Source: QHXW01 sp035297145 | GTDB lineage: Bacteria > Acidobacteriota > Terriglobia > Bryobacterales > Bryobacteraceae | Assembly: GCA_035297145.1 (NCBI GenBank) | Contig: DATGZN010000104.1 | Span: 10,138 to 74,137, forward strand | DNA length: 64,000 bases | Direction of reading: 5' to 3' | In this document: piece after piece, positions 1 through 7,343 of the stretch | How the letters are laid out: each line of letters starts with the position of its first letter | Numbering within the stretch: the first letter of the stretch is position 1 | Translations under genes and position numbers: made by a program | Notes under the pieces: model-generated | The model's database searches: none | Seen by the model: only the letters and a program-made list of their open reading frames with translations | What the model was told of the DNA's origin: nothing

Positions 1-804
1 CACCTTGAGATACAGGTCGAGCTTTTCGTTCTTGCTTCGTCCAATCATTTCGGAGTACGGGATCCAGGTGTTGAACGGCGCTTCGCCGGCCGCGACCTGC
101 AACAGCGCGAGCATGGCTGCGCGACGCTTGTCATACGTATCCAAGTCGAGCGACACGGCGAGGCCGGGCGATCCGGCGGCCAGCGCGATGCGGCGCTCGG
201 GTTCGTCGAGCTGGCGCGTGGCTGCGAACGCCTGCATCTCCTCATTCGACAGCGGCGCAAACCAGAATGGGACGGCACGCGAACGAATCGTGGCCAGCAG
301 GTCGTACGCGTTTTCCGCGGTGAGGATCAGGATCAGGTGCTCGGGAGGCTCCTCGAGCGTCTTAAGCAGCGAATTGGCGGCGTGCTCACCGGCGCGGTCA
401 ATGTGGTCGATCAGGAAGACGCGGCGGTTGCCACGCAGAGGCTTGAACGGCGCGCGTTCCTTCAGCAAGCGCATCTGTTCGATGGAGATCTGACGGAGCG
501 GGCCATCGGGCGCGAAGGTGACGAAATCGGGATGCGTGGAGAATAGCAGCGGGTCCTGATTCCGCTTGTCCGCCGGCCAGCGCTCGCGCGCGGCCACGAT
601 TTCCATGTTGTGCGGCAGGCTCAGATCGTCCTGCTCGATCTTCGCGGCATCGCCCAGCAGGAGCGCGGCAAATCGCCTCGCCAATGTGGCCTTGCCGGCT
701 CCCTCGGGACCGGCGAACAACAGCGTCTGCGAGATGCGATCCTGCTCCACCATGCGCGCGAGGGAGCGAGTGACGTGGGCATTTCCCCAAAAATCTTCAA
801 ACAT
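1..804 (-). CDS. holB: DNA polymerase III delta-prime subunit (partial, runs off left edge)
   Basis: Clamp-loader subunit of the replicative polymerase. Reading the minus strand from ATG at 804 gives an open frame of 268 codons to the window edge, so the C-terminal part is missing. It starts MFEDFWGNAH, has a Walker A-like GPEGAGKA (about residues 32-39), then the family-typical VFLIDHIDRAG and NSLLKTLEEPPEH, and an RSRAVPF stretch at the sensor/SRC position. The cysteines of the zinc module seen in many delta-prime proteins are not visible. The start overlaps the tmk stop by 8 bases, so the two are translated from one message; tmk-holB is a common bacterial pair. Identification is firm by motif and context. 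Confidence 0.9.
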   Translation of the reverse strand, partial: MFEDFWGNAHVTRSLARMVEQDRISQTLLFAGPEGAGKATLARRFAALLLGDAAKIEQDDLSLPHNMEIVAARERWPADKRNQDPLLFSTHPDFVTFAPDGPLRQISIEQMRLLKERAPFKPLRGNRRVFLIDHIDRAGEHAANSLLKTLEEPPEHLILILTAENAYDLLATIRSRAVPFWFAPLSNEEMQAFAATRQLDEPERRIALAAGSPGLAVSLDLDTYDKRRAAMLALLQVAAGEAPFNTWIPYSEMIGRSKNEKLDLYLKV

Positions 805-1435
805 GATTACGCACATTCTCCCAGACGCGCGCGGCGACTTCTTCGGGCGCACTCCGGCCGTCGATTACGCGGAAACGATCGGCATGCTGCCGGGCGATGG
901 CGAGATAAGCATCGCGTACCTTCCGATGGAACTCGCGCGATTCGTCATCCAGGCGCGTTTCGTTCGCCGAGCCTCGTGCGTTGCGTGCCCGCATGCGCGC
1001 CAAGCCCATCTCTACGTCGACGTCGATGAGCAGAGTCAGGTCGGGAGTCAGGCCATGGCACGCGATACGGTCGAGAGCCAATACGGTTTCGGCTCCGAGG
1101 CCGCGTGCATAGCCCTGGTACGCCAGAGTCGAATCCGTGAAGCGGTCGCACAGAACGATCTTACCCGCCTGAAGCGCCGGCCGAATGCACTGCTCCACAT
1201 TTTGCGCGCGGCTCGCGAAGTAGAGCAGCAGCTCGGCGGTGGGGCGGAGATCCTGATTCGCGGAATCGAGCAGGATGCGGCGGATCTGCTGCCCTACGCT
1301 GGTTCCACCGGGCTCGGCGGTCTCAAATACATCGCGGCCCTCCGCGCGCAAACGCTCAGCGAGTAGCCGCATTTGCGTAGTTTTGCCGCTACCATCGATT
1401 CCCTCGAAGGTGATGAACTTTTCGCGTGCTGGCAT
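797..1435 (-). CDS. tmk: Thymidylate kinase
   Basis: Phosphorylates dTMP to dTDP in the cytoplasm. The 212-residue product has the usual length. It shows the P-loop GIDGSGKT (12-19), EPGGT (41-45), the DRFTDST motif that binds dTMP (97-103) followed by LAYQG, and an arginine-rich LID segment around 150-165. The first ATG is directly before the conserved KFITFEG strand, so the start is secure. It is the first gene of a two-gene operon with holB, which overlaps its 3' end. Confidence 0.95.
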   Translation of the reverse strand: MPAREKFITFEGIDGSGKTTQMRLLAERLRAEGRDVFETAEPGGTSVGQQIRRILLDSANQDLRPTAELLLYFASRAQNVEQCIRPALQAGKIVLCDRFTDSTLAYQGYARGLGAETVLALDRIACHGLTPDLTLLIDVDVEMGLARMRARNARGSANETRLDDESREFHRKVRDAYLAIARQHADRFRVIDGRSAPEEVAARVWENVRNHV

Positions 1436-1564
1436 CTGGAAGCATTCATTTTCCTACAGACCGCTTGCTTTGCGCGCGGCTCAGAATGAGGACTGCGCGC
1501 GAATTCTGCGTTGATCGATGGCGCGGAATGTCGAATCGACCGATGGAGCGCTGAGACACGCGCC

Positions 1565-1628
1565 GTTTGCGGGTACCCGCGGCCTTTCAGGCTCGTCACG
1601 CCGAAAAAGCCGCGGGTCTCCCGCAAAC
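1565..1628. repeat. Long imperfect hairpin, REP/MITE-like
   Basis: Two arms of about 23 bases (1565-1587 and 1606-1628) are near-perfect inverted copies, starting GTTTGCGGG and ending CCCGCAAAC, separated by about 18 bases. It lies in the 245-base gap between tmk and the winged-helix regulator gene. The left arm with its flank (1555-1587) recurs at 62583-62615 with 29 of 33 bases identical, so this is a dispersed element and not only a terminator. Confidence 0.55.
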
Positions 1629-1680
1629 AACGCGTTAGCCCCACGCTGCAGGTTTGCAGCTGCACCGGTGTTTCTGCGCT

Positions 1681-2055
1681 TTACCGCTCGCGCATCGCCT
1701 GGATCAGGGCTTCCATGTGATCGAGATATCGCTCGAGCGCACGTCGCCCCGTGGCGGTGAGGCGGTACTCGGTCCTGGGCAGCCGTCCCTCGAAGGACTT
1801 GGTGCACGTGATGTAGTGCGCGTCCTCCAGTTTGCGGGCGTGCACGCTGAGGTTGCCGTCGGTGGTCTTGAGCAGTTTCTTCAGCTCATTGAATGTCAAC
1901 GACTCGTTGGCGGCGAGCGCGCTCACGATGCCCAAACGCAGGCGCTCGTGAATCAGGCGGTCGAGCTTGGCGGGAGCCGCTTCCGCGAGGGACTGTGTGG
2001 CCGGCCGGCGTTCCTGCCGCAATGCGCTTTGCTTCGCCATTCCCTCAGCCTCCAT
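1681..2055 (-). CDS. Winged-helix transcriptional regulator (HTH_27-like)
   Basis: A 124-residue cytoplasmic DNA-binding protein. Residues about 35-115 form a MarR/ArsR-like winged helix: LTFNELKKLLKTTDGNLS is the recognition region, and RTEYRLTATGRRALERYL is the wing and following helix. The N-terminal 30 residues are basic and probably disordered. It overlaps the 3' end of the membrane-protein gene upstream by 11 bases. This regulator plus integral-membrane pairing is recurrent in acidobacteria, but the signal sensed is unknown. Probably a homodimeric repressor of its own operon (inference). Confidence 0.8.
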   Translation of the reverse strand: MEAEGMAKQSALRQERRPATQSLAEAAPAKLDRLIHERLRLGIVSALAANESLTFNELKKLLKTTDGNLSVHARKLEDAHYITCTKSFEGRLPRTEYRLTATGRRALERYLDHMEALIQAMRER

Positions 2056-2656
2056 ACCGTGCGGCGATTAGCACGCCGAACACCAAATGCAATCCGCCGA
2101 ATCCCGCAGCTAAAAACCAGTGCGACCATTCGAGCGGGCAGAACAGCGCCACCGCGCCGAGCGCCACGAAACACATGCCCATCACGGGCACGACCGGCAC
2201 GGAAAACGCGCCTGCCGACAGAATCCCCGTGCCATAGAGCAGCAACCAGATCCCGGGAATGATGGCGTAGAGGCCGGCGCGATACAGCACCAACGTGAGC
2301 AGCGCGGCCACGAGGATGGAAGGCGCGAGGCCCAGCGCGAATTTTCGACCGGGTCCGGTGAGCAACGGCGCTTTCACTAACTTGGCTTTGTGCGCCGCGG
2401 TAACCGCGCCGATCGCCACCGCGACCAAAGCCTCACCCACCCAGACCGCCAGCCATCCGTCCAGGCTGGCTTGCCTCGCCGCCACCAGCGCCGCACCCAG
2501 TGCACTCACGCCCATCAGGACGCCGCCCATGCCCGGTATGGCGGTGAACGAACCTGCGCGCTCCATGGTTTCCCGGATGAACCGCAGATTGTCCATGGCG
2601 TGCTGCTGTATCGCCACTGGCTCACGGGATTTCGCGCGGACCGGAACCGAACCCAT
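2045..2656 (-). CDS. Integral membrane protein paired with winged-helix regulator
   Basis: No enzymatic motif is recognised. From the chosen start (MGSVPVRAKS) the product has about 203 residues. It has a short cytoplasmic N-terminus with an AIQQHAMDNLRFIRETME helix, then five or six hydrophobic segments. An upstream ATG at 2683 is possible, but it lies upstream of the -10 box on the same strand, so it would not be transcribed from that promoter. The gene is first in an operon with the regulator that overlaps its end, which suggests a membrane partner or target of that regulator. Function unknown. Confidence 0.7.
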   Translation of the reverse strand: MGSVPVRAKSREPVAIQQHAMDNLRFIRETMERAGSFTAIPGMGGVLMGVSALGAALVAARQASLDGWLAVWVGEALVAVAIGAVTAAHKAKLVKAPLLTGPGRKFALGLAPSILVAALLTLVLYRAGLYAIIPGIWLLLYGTGILSAGAFSVPVVPVMGMCFVALGAVALFCPLEWSHWFLAAGFGGLHLVFGVLIAARYGG

Positions 2657-2663
2657 GCCGATC

Positions 2664-2693
2664 ATTATACGCTCATGCCGCAACCGGTTACAA
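2664..2693 (-). promoter_or_regulatory. Sigma-70 promoter, probably giving a leaderless mRNA
   Basis: On the minus strand TTGTAA (2693-2688) and a perfect TATAAT (2669-2664) are separated by 18 bases. The ATG at 2656-2654 begins 7 bases after the -10 box, where transcription would be expected to start, so the message would have essentially no leader. Confidence 0.6.
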
Positions 2694-2751
2694 GGTACTT
2701 TGCCCTGTAAAGAGGGCGCTGCATGCTACCATCACGGGCGGTGAAATTCCC

Positions 2752-3915
2752 ATGAAGATCACACGCATCTCGACCATTGTGGTAAACGCGCGCATGCGTA
2801 ACTGGGTTTTCGTGAAGGTCGAGACCGATCAGCCCGGCTTGTGGGGTTGGGGCGAAGCCACTCTGGAATGGAAGACCAGGGCGGTGGCCGGCGCGATCGA
2901 GGACGTCTCCGTTCTCCTCATCGGTCAGGATCCGCGCCGCGTCGAGCACCTCTGGCAGACTATGCACCGCCAATACTTCTGGCGCGGCGGCATCATCGGC
3001 ATGACCGCCATCAGCGGCATCGACCAGGCGCTCTGGGACATCAAGGGCAAAGAACTGGGCCGGCCGGTGTGCGAACTCCTTGGCGGCCCTGTGCGCGACA
3101 CGCTTCGTTTCTACGATCATCTGGGCGGCGGCAGTCTGGAAGGCATGTACAAGACCAGCGACCCCGCCGAATTCGGCGCGCGCATTCACGAAAGCCTGGA
3201 TGCGGGCTTCACCGCCGTGAAGGCCATGCCCATCCCGGTTTCGGAGCCGATCGAGAGTCCACGCACGCTGAAGCAGGCCGCGCGTGCCGTAGAGGCCTTG
3301 CGCAAAGCCGGCGGCGACGATCTCGATATCATGCTCGATCTGCACGCGCGCACCACGCCCGCCGCAGCCATCCAGTTCGGCCGCATGCTCACCGACTACA
3401 ATCTGTACTGGTACGAGGAACCCTGTTGGCACGAACAGGTGGACGGGCTGGCGGAGATCGCGCGCGCATTGCCGTTTCCCATCGCCACCGGTGAGCGCCT
3501 CGCCGGGCGCTGGCAGTTTCGCGAGCTGCTGGAAAAGCGCGCCTGCGCTGTCATCCAACCCGATGTCTCGCATTGCGGCGGCATCAGCGAAGCGCACCGC
3601 ATCGGCGCCATGGCGGAAACGTACATGGTCTCCGTCGCCTGCCACAATCCCACCGGCCCCGTGGGCACCGCGGCCGCGCTGCACGTCGGCTTCGCCACGC
3701 CGAATTATCTGATCCAGGAACACGTGCGCAACGATGTCCCGTGGCGCAACGACATCGTCACGGCGCCGCTGATCCTGGAAAAAGGCCTCGCACGCGCGCC
3801 CACAGCACCCGGCCTCGGCATCGAGATCAACGAGAAAGAGGCCGCCCGCCACCCGTTCGCACCCGAAGTAACTATGCCCGCGTTTCACCGCGACGGCTCC
3901 GTAGCGGATTGGTAG
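2752..3915 (+). CDS. Mandelate racemase/muconate lactonizing enzyme family dehydratase (galactonate dehydratase-like)
   Basis: Enolase-superfamily enzyme of 387 residues, expected to dehydrate a sugar acid such as D-galactonate or a related aldonate. The N-terminal capping domain begins MKITRISTIVV and contains GWGEATLEW. The barrel supplies the metal ligands: D196 in LDLHAR, E222 in WYEEP and E248 in TGERL. H298 in ACHNPTGP is the expected catalytic base. These match the galactonate/mannonate dehydratase subgroup; the exact substrate cannot be read from sequence. It stands alone, with a strong hairpin right after the stop codon. It diverges from the membrane-protein/regulator operon. Confidence 0.85.
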   Translation: MKITRISTIVVNARMRNWVFVKVETDQPGLWGWGEATLEWKTRAVAGAIEDVSVLLIGQDPRRVEHLWQTMHRQYFWRGGIIGMTAISGIDQALWDIKGKELGRPVCELLGGPVRDTLRFYDHLGGGSLEGMYKTSDPAEFGARIHESLDAGFTAVKAMPIPVSEPIESPRTLKQAARAVEALRKAGGDDLDIMLDLHARTTPAAAIQFGRMLTDYNLYWYEEPCWHEQVDGLAEIARALPFPIATGERLAGRWQFRELLEKRACAVIQPDVSHCGGISEAHRIGAMAETYMVSVACHNPTGPVGTAAALHVGFATPNYLIQEHVRNDVPWRNDIVTAPLILEKGLARAPTAPGLGIEINEKEAARHPFAPEVTMPAFHRDGSVADW

Positions 3916-3936
3916 GACAGGCATTCCTGCCTGTCC
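3915..3936 (+). terminator. Hairpin after the dehydratase gene
   Basis: Perfect 9-bp stem GGACAGGCA/TGCCTGTCC with a TTCC loop, at the stop codon of the dehydratase gene. There is no clear U-tract, so it may be a REP-type hairpin or mRNA stabiliser instead of an intrinsic terminator. Confidence 0.5.
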
Positions 3937-4011
3937 ATGTTGTTCCGACAATGCTGAACCACAGGCGCCGCCATAAACCCTTTTTATCCGCCCCATAAAT
4001 CGTTTTGTAGG

Positions 4012-4040
4012 TTGACTGCCTTCGCTCGAAGCGGTACCTT
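4012..4040 (+). promoter_or_regulatory. Candidate glnA promoter
   Basis: TTGACT (4012-4017), 17-base spacer, TACCTT (4035-4040), 64 bases before the glnA start. The -10 is weak. The same TACCTT -10 occurs upstream of the DksA-like gene. Confidence 0.35.
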
Positions 4041-4104
4041 GTTTAGTTCCGGGTTTTAAATCTAGTTACTCCTGCGTACAACGTTCCCACCATTTGGAGG
4101 ATGG

Positions 4105-5514
4105 ATGAGTCCACAAGAAGTGTTGGATTTTGCGAAGAAGAACGATGCCAAGCAACTCGATCTTCGGTTTACGGATATTCCGAGCCTGCAGCACCACGTT
4201 TCCTACCCGATCAGCCAGGTAGACCTCAGCTCATTCGAAGACGGTTTCGGAATGGACGGATCCAGCATCCGCGGTTGGGCGGCTATTCACGAAAGCGACA
4301 TGCTGCTCGTTCCCGATCCGAAGACCGCTTTCATGGATCCATTTGCCGAAACTCCCACCCTGGTGATGTACGGCGACGTGATCGATCCCATCACCAAGCA
4401 GCACTATGAGCGCGATCCGCGCTGGATTTCCAAGAAGGCCGAGTTGTACCTGAAAAACAGCGCCGTCGGCGACACCGCCTACTTCGGCGCGGAAGCCGAG
4501 TTTTTCATTTTCGATAACGTCCGCTTCGATCAGAATCAGCACTCCGGCTTCTATTTCATCGACGCCGAAGAGGGCCGCTGGAACTCCGGCCGCAAAGAGA
4601 ACAATCTCGGCTACCGGCCCCGCTACAAGGAAGGCTACTTCCCGGTCCCACCGACCGACCATTACCAGGATCTGCGCAGCGAGATGGTGCAGACCATGGA
4701 GAAGTGCGGCCTCGTCATCGAGTGCCACCACCATGAAGTCGCCACCGGCGGCCAGTGCGAGATCGATCAGAAATTCGACACGCTGGTGAAGTCGGCCGAC
4801 AACATGATGCTGTACAAATACGTCATCCGCAATGTCGCCAACCAGTACGGCAAAACGGTGACGTTCATGCCCAAGCCGCTATTCGCGGATAACGGCAGCG
4901 GCATGCACACGCACCAGAGCATCTGGAAGGGCGGCAAGCCATTGTTCGCCGGCGATTGTTACGCCGGGCTGAGCCAGTTGGCGCTCAACTATATCGGCGG
5001 CCTGCTGAAACACGCTCGCGCGCTCTCGGCCATCATCGCCCCCACCACCAACAGCTACAAGCGTCTGGTGCCGGGTTACGAAGCGCCGGTCAATCTGGCT
5101 TATTCGCGCCGCAACCGCTCGGCGGCCTGCCGCATTCCCATGTACTCGGCCAGCCCCAAGGCGAAGCGCGTGGAGTTCCGCCCGCCCGATCCCGCGGCGA
5201 ATCCTTATCTCGCATTTTCCGCCATGCTCATGGCGGGCCTCGACGGCGTACTCAACAAACTCGAGCCCGGCGAACCACTCGACAAAGACATCTACGATCT
5301 GTCGCCGGAAGAGATGAAGAGTGTTCCGTCCATGCCGGCCTCGCTCGAGGAAGCCCTCGACTGTCTAGAGGACGACCACGCCTTCCTCACCAAGGGCGAT
5401 GTCTTCACCGAGGAGTTGATCGAGACCTTCATCGATTACAAGCGCAAGAACGAAGCCGACGCCATCCGCCTGCGCCCGCACCCGTACGAGTTCGCGTTGT
5501 ATTACGACATCTAA
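4105..5514 (+). CDS. glnA: Type I glutamine synthetase
   Basis: Makes glutamine from glutamate, ammonia and ATP as a cytoplasmic dodecamer. The 469-residue length is typical of GSI-beta. It shows the MDGSSIRGW signature, EAEFFIFD metal ligands near residue 130, the ATP-site NGSGMHTHQS, and KRLVPGYEAPVNLAYSRRNR. Tyr397 lies in DKDIYDLSPEE (codon 5293-5295), the position adenylylated in the E. coli enzyme. GGAGG at 4096-4100 precedes two ATGs; the one at 4105 gives the GS frame. The adenylyltransferase gene glnE is two genes downstream, so covalent regulation is likely retained. Confidence 0.97.
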   Translation: MSPQEVLDFAKKNDAKQLDLRFTDIPSLQHHVSYPISQVDLSSFEDGFGMDGSSIRGWAAIHESDMLLVPDPKTAFMDPFAETPTLVMYGDVIDPITKQHYERDPRWISKKAELYLKNSAVGDTAYFGAEAEFFIFDNVRFDQNQHSGFYFIDAEEGRWNSGRKENNLGYRPRYKEGYFPVPPTDHYQDLRSEMVQTMEKCGLVIECHHHEVATGGQCEIDQKFDTLVKSADNMMLYKYVIRNVANQYGKTVTFMPKPLFADNGSGMHTHQSIWKGGKPLFAGDCYAGLSQLALNYIGGLLKHARALSAIIAPTTNSYKRLVPGYEAPVNLAYSRRNRSAACRIPMYSASPKAKRVEFRPPDPAANPYLAFSAMLMAGLDGVLNKLEPGEPLDKDIYDLSPEEMKSVPSMPASLEEALDCLEDDHAFLTKGDVFTEELIETFIDYKRKNEADAIRLRPHPYEFALYYDI

Positions 5515-5520
5515 GAACGG

Positions 5521-5720
5521 CGGGATTTGGGACCGCGAAAACAGGATTTGGGATTTAGGATTTGGGATTTGGCGGTCGGCGGTCTCGTTACGAGCGGGCC
5601 GGCCGCCGAATCCCAGCACCATTTCTAAGACATACGCCACCTCAGCAGCCCTTCACCAAATCCCAAGTCCCAAGCCCCAAATCCCGCTTTTGCAAGTCCC
5701 AAATCCCAAATGCCGCTTTG
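5521..5720. repeat. GGGATTT/AAATCCC array, copy 1
   Basis: Directly after glnA, a block of tandem and near-tandem GGGATTT(GG) units (5521-5572) is followed about 80 bases later by the complementary units AAATCCC (5654-5720). The whole can fold into a long stem. The middle and right side match copy 2 (7071-7290), sharing AGCCC(C/T)TCACCAA and CCCGCTTTTGCA. The rest of the 379-base gap to the next gene (5721-5893) holds a possible -10 TAGAAT at 5758-5763 and a GC-rich leader with no recognised riboswitch. Confidence 0.8.
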
Positions 5721-5893
5721 TAATCCAAAATTCATCACGCTTTATCCGTAATTGGGCTAGAATCTCCTGCACGCGTCCATCTGGGCGCATGCGGTAGCTG
5801 GGATAAAGCCGGGCGGAGCGTCGCCGTACCCCCGCATTCGGCCTGCGCAACCCAGGTGAGGGCGCCGGCCCGCTACCGAAAAGGAGAGCACCA

Positions 5894-7066
5894 ATGTCGT
5901 CAGGACATGCACATTCCGTTCACTTCGCACATCCGCCACACACGCACCCGCTACCTCCGCGGCCCCCAGCGAACGGCGCTATCGGCAAAGCCAGGCGCGC
6001 GCCCAACGATCCGGTGGCAGCTCCGAAAGAGCCCCTCCCATATGAGCCGCCCCCGCCCACCAATCTGGTCAATCTGACTCTGCCGCTGGAAATTGTGAAC
6101 CCAAACGCTAGCCAGGCAGCCCAGGCCGCCCAAAAGCTGATTTTCCATTGCGTCGGAGACACTGGCGGCGTGCATGGAACCGCCACGCAGGAACTAATTG
6201 CCAAGGCCATGGAGGATCAGTTTCCGAAAGGAGGCGGTGACCACCCGGCGTTTTTCTATCATCTTGGCGACGTGATTTACTTCAACGGGCAAAGCCAGAA
6301 CTATAACGCCCAGTTTTATGAGCCCTACCAGTATTACCCGGCCCTGATCTTTGCGATCCCCGGAAACCACGACGGCGATTCGCATCCCCGCCCCGGGGAC
6401 CAGCCGGATACCGAGCCTTCCCTCTACGGCTTCATGCAGAACTTCTGCGACTCCGCGCCGCATCCAACGAGCCCGTATCGCCTCACTATGACGCAGCCCT
6501 ATGTTTACTGGACGCTTGAAGCACCGCTCGTCACCATCATCGGACTGTACTCGAATATCGGCGGGAGTCTGGACGCCCGCGGCACCAGTGAGCAGCAACA
6601 GTGGCTGCAAGGCCAGATGAAAGCGGCTCCCGCCGACAAGAAGCTTCTGATCGCGGTGCACCACCCTCCCTATTCCCTCGACTCCGCTCACGGTGGTTGT
6701 CCCGATATTTTGACGGCGCTCGACCGTGCCGTTGTCGCCGCTAACCGTGTACCGGACGCTATTCTTACCGGGCACGTCCACAACTACCAGCGCTTTGCGC
6801 GTACGATCAACAAGCGCGAGGTCCCGTATATTGTCGCCGGGGCCGGTGGTTACGCCAATGACGCGCGCTCGATGCACCGCCTGGCGCATGGGCTGCCCAA
6901 GCTCCCAATCCAAACCACACATCCGGACGTCAAGCTGATGAACTACAACGACACCGAGCCCGGCTTCCTTCGGGTCACGGTAGTTCCGGATGGCATTACG
7001 TTCGAGTACTTCCAGGTCCCGTTTGACGGCTCAAAGGTAACGCTGTTCGATACGGTAACAGTGTGA
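5894..7066 (+). CDS. Calcineurin-like metallophosphoesterase
   Basis: A 390-residue protein with the full binuclear-metal motif set: CVGDTGGVHG near residue 86, FYHLGDVIYF, IPGNHDGD, AVHHPPYS and the final GHVHNYQRF. Hydrolysis of a phosphate ester is expected but the substrate is unknown. The N-terminal 55 residues are rich in His and Pro, without a clear signal peptide, so it is probably cytoplasmic. AAGGAG lies 8-9 bases before the ATG, supporting the start. It sits between glnA and glnE with a repeat array on each side; whether it has a role in nitrogen control is unknown. Confidence 0.85.
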   Translation: MSSGHAHSVHFAHPPHTHPLPPRPPANGAIGKARRAPNDPVAAPKEPLPYEPPPPTNLVNLTLPLEIVNPNASQAAQAAQKLIFHCVGDTGGVHGTATQELIAKAMEDQFPKGGGDHPAFFYHLGDVIYFNGQSQNYNAQFYEPYQYYPALIFAIPGNHDGDSHPRPGDQPDTEPSLYGFMQNFCDSAPHPTSPYRLTMTQPYVYWTLEAPLVTIIGLYSNIGGSLDARGTSEQQQWLQGQMKAAPADKKLLIAVHHPPYSLDSAHGGCPDILTALDRAVVAANRVPDAILTGHVHNYQRFARTINKREVPYIVAGAGGYANDARSMHRLAHGLPKLPIQTTHPDVKLMNYNDTEPGFLRVTVVPDGITFEYFQVPFDGSKVTLFDTVTV

Positions 7067-7070
7067 CGAG

Positions 7071-7290
7071 CGGGATTTGGGATTAGCAAACTAAGCGGAT
7101 TTGAGATCTAGGATTTGGGATTTGGCAGTCGGCTGCTGATATGGGCTGGCTCTAAGAATCGGATCTCGCGGTCGGCGAGCGGCCGATCAGGACGAGTCAG
7201 CCCCTCACCAAGTCCTAAATCCCAAATCCCAAATCCCAAATCCCAAATCCCAAATCCTGTCTTGACACTCCCAAATCCCGCTTTTGCAGT
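7071..7290. repeat. GGGATTT/AAATCCC array, copy 2
   Basis: Begins 5 bases after the metallophosphoesterase stop. It has a left block of GGATTTGGGATTT units (7071-7125) and a right block with six nearly uninterrupted AAATCCC units (7205-7257), then another CCCAAATCCCGCTTTTGCA at about 7270-7288. It is homologous to copy 1 in order and in flanking words. The right edge abuts the glnE -10 box TATAAT at 7296-7301. Confidence 0.8.
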
Positions 7291-7343
7291 TCCGCTATAA
7301 TCGCCCCTGGACCCGTGCCGGCTCTTGACCCGGCTTCCGTCAT

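Noticed and set aside
5..493. Plus-strand open frame of 162 codons at the left edge
   Set aside because: It is antisense to holB, whose minus-strand frame carries all the family motifs.
2665..3996. Minus-strand open frame of 443 codons
   Set aside because: Runs antisense through the dehydratase gene; composition is a GC-skew shadow with no domain, while the plus frame has all metal ligands.
5760..5893. GC-rich leader before the metallophosphoesterase as a riboswitch
   Set aside because: Compared by eye with cyclic-di-GMP, cobalamin and manganese riboswitch cores; no conserved core matched.
6194..6922. Minus-strand open frame of 242 codons
   Set aside because: Antisense to the metallophosphoesterase gene; no motif and no ribosome site.
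5521..7290. The heptamer arrays as a CRISPR array
   Set aside because: Units are 7 bases, tandem without unique spacers, and no cas genes are near.
7262..7301. TTGACA (7262-7267) with TATAAT (7296-7301) as the glnE promoter
   Set aside because: The spacing of 28 bases is far too long; only the -10 box was kept as evidence.
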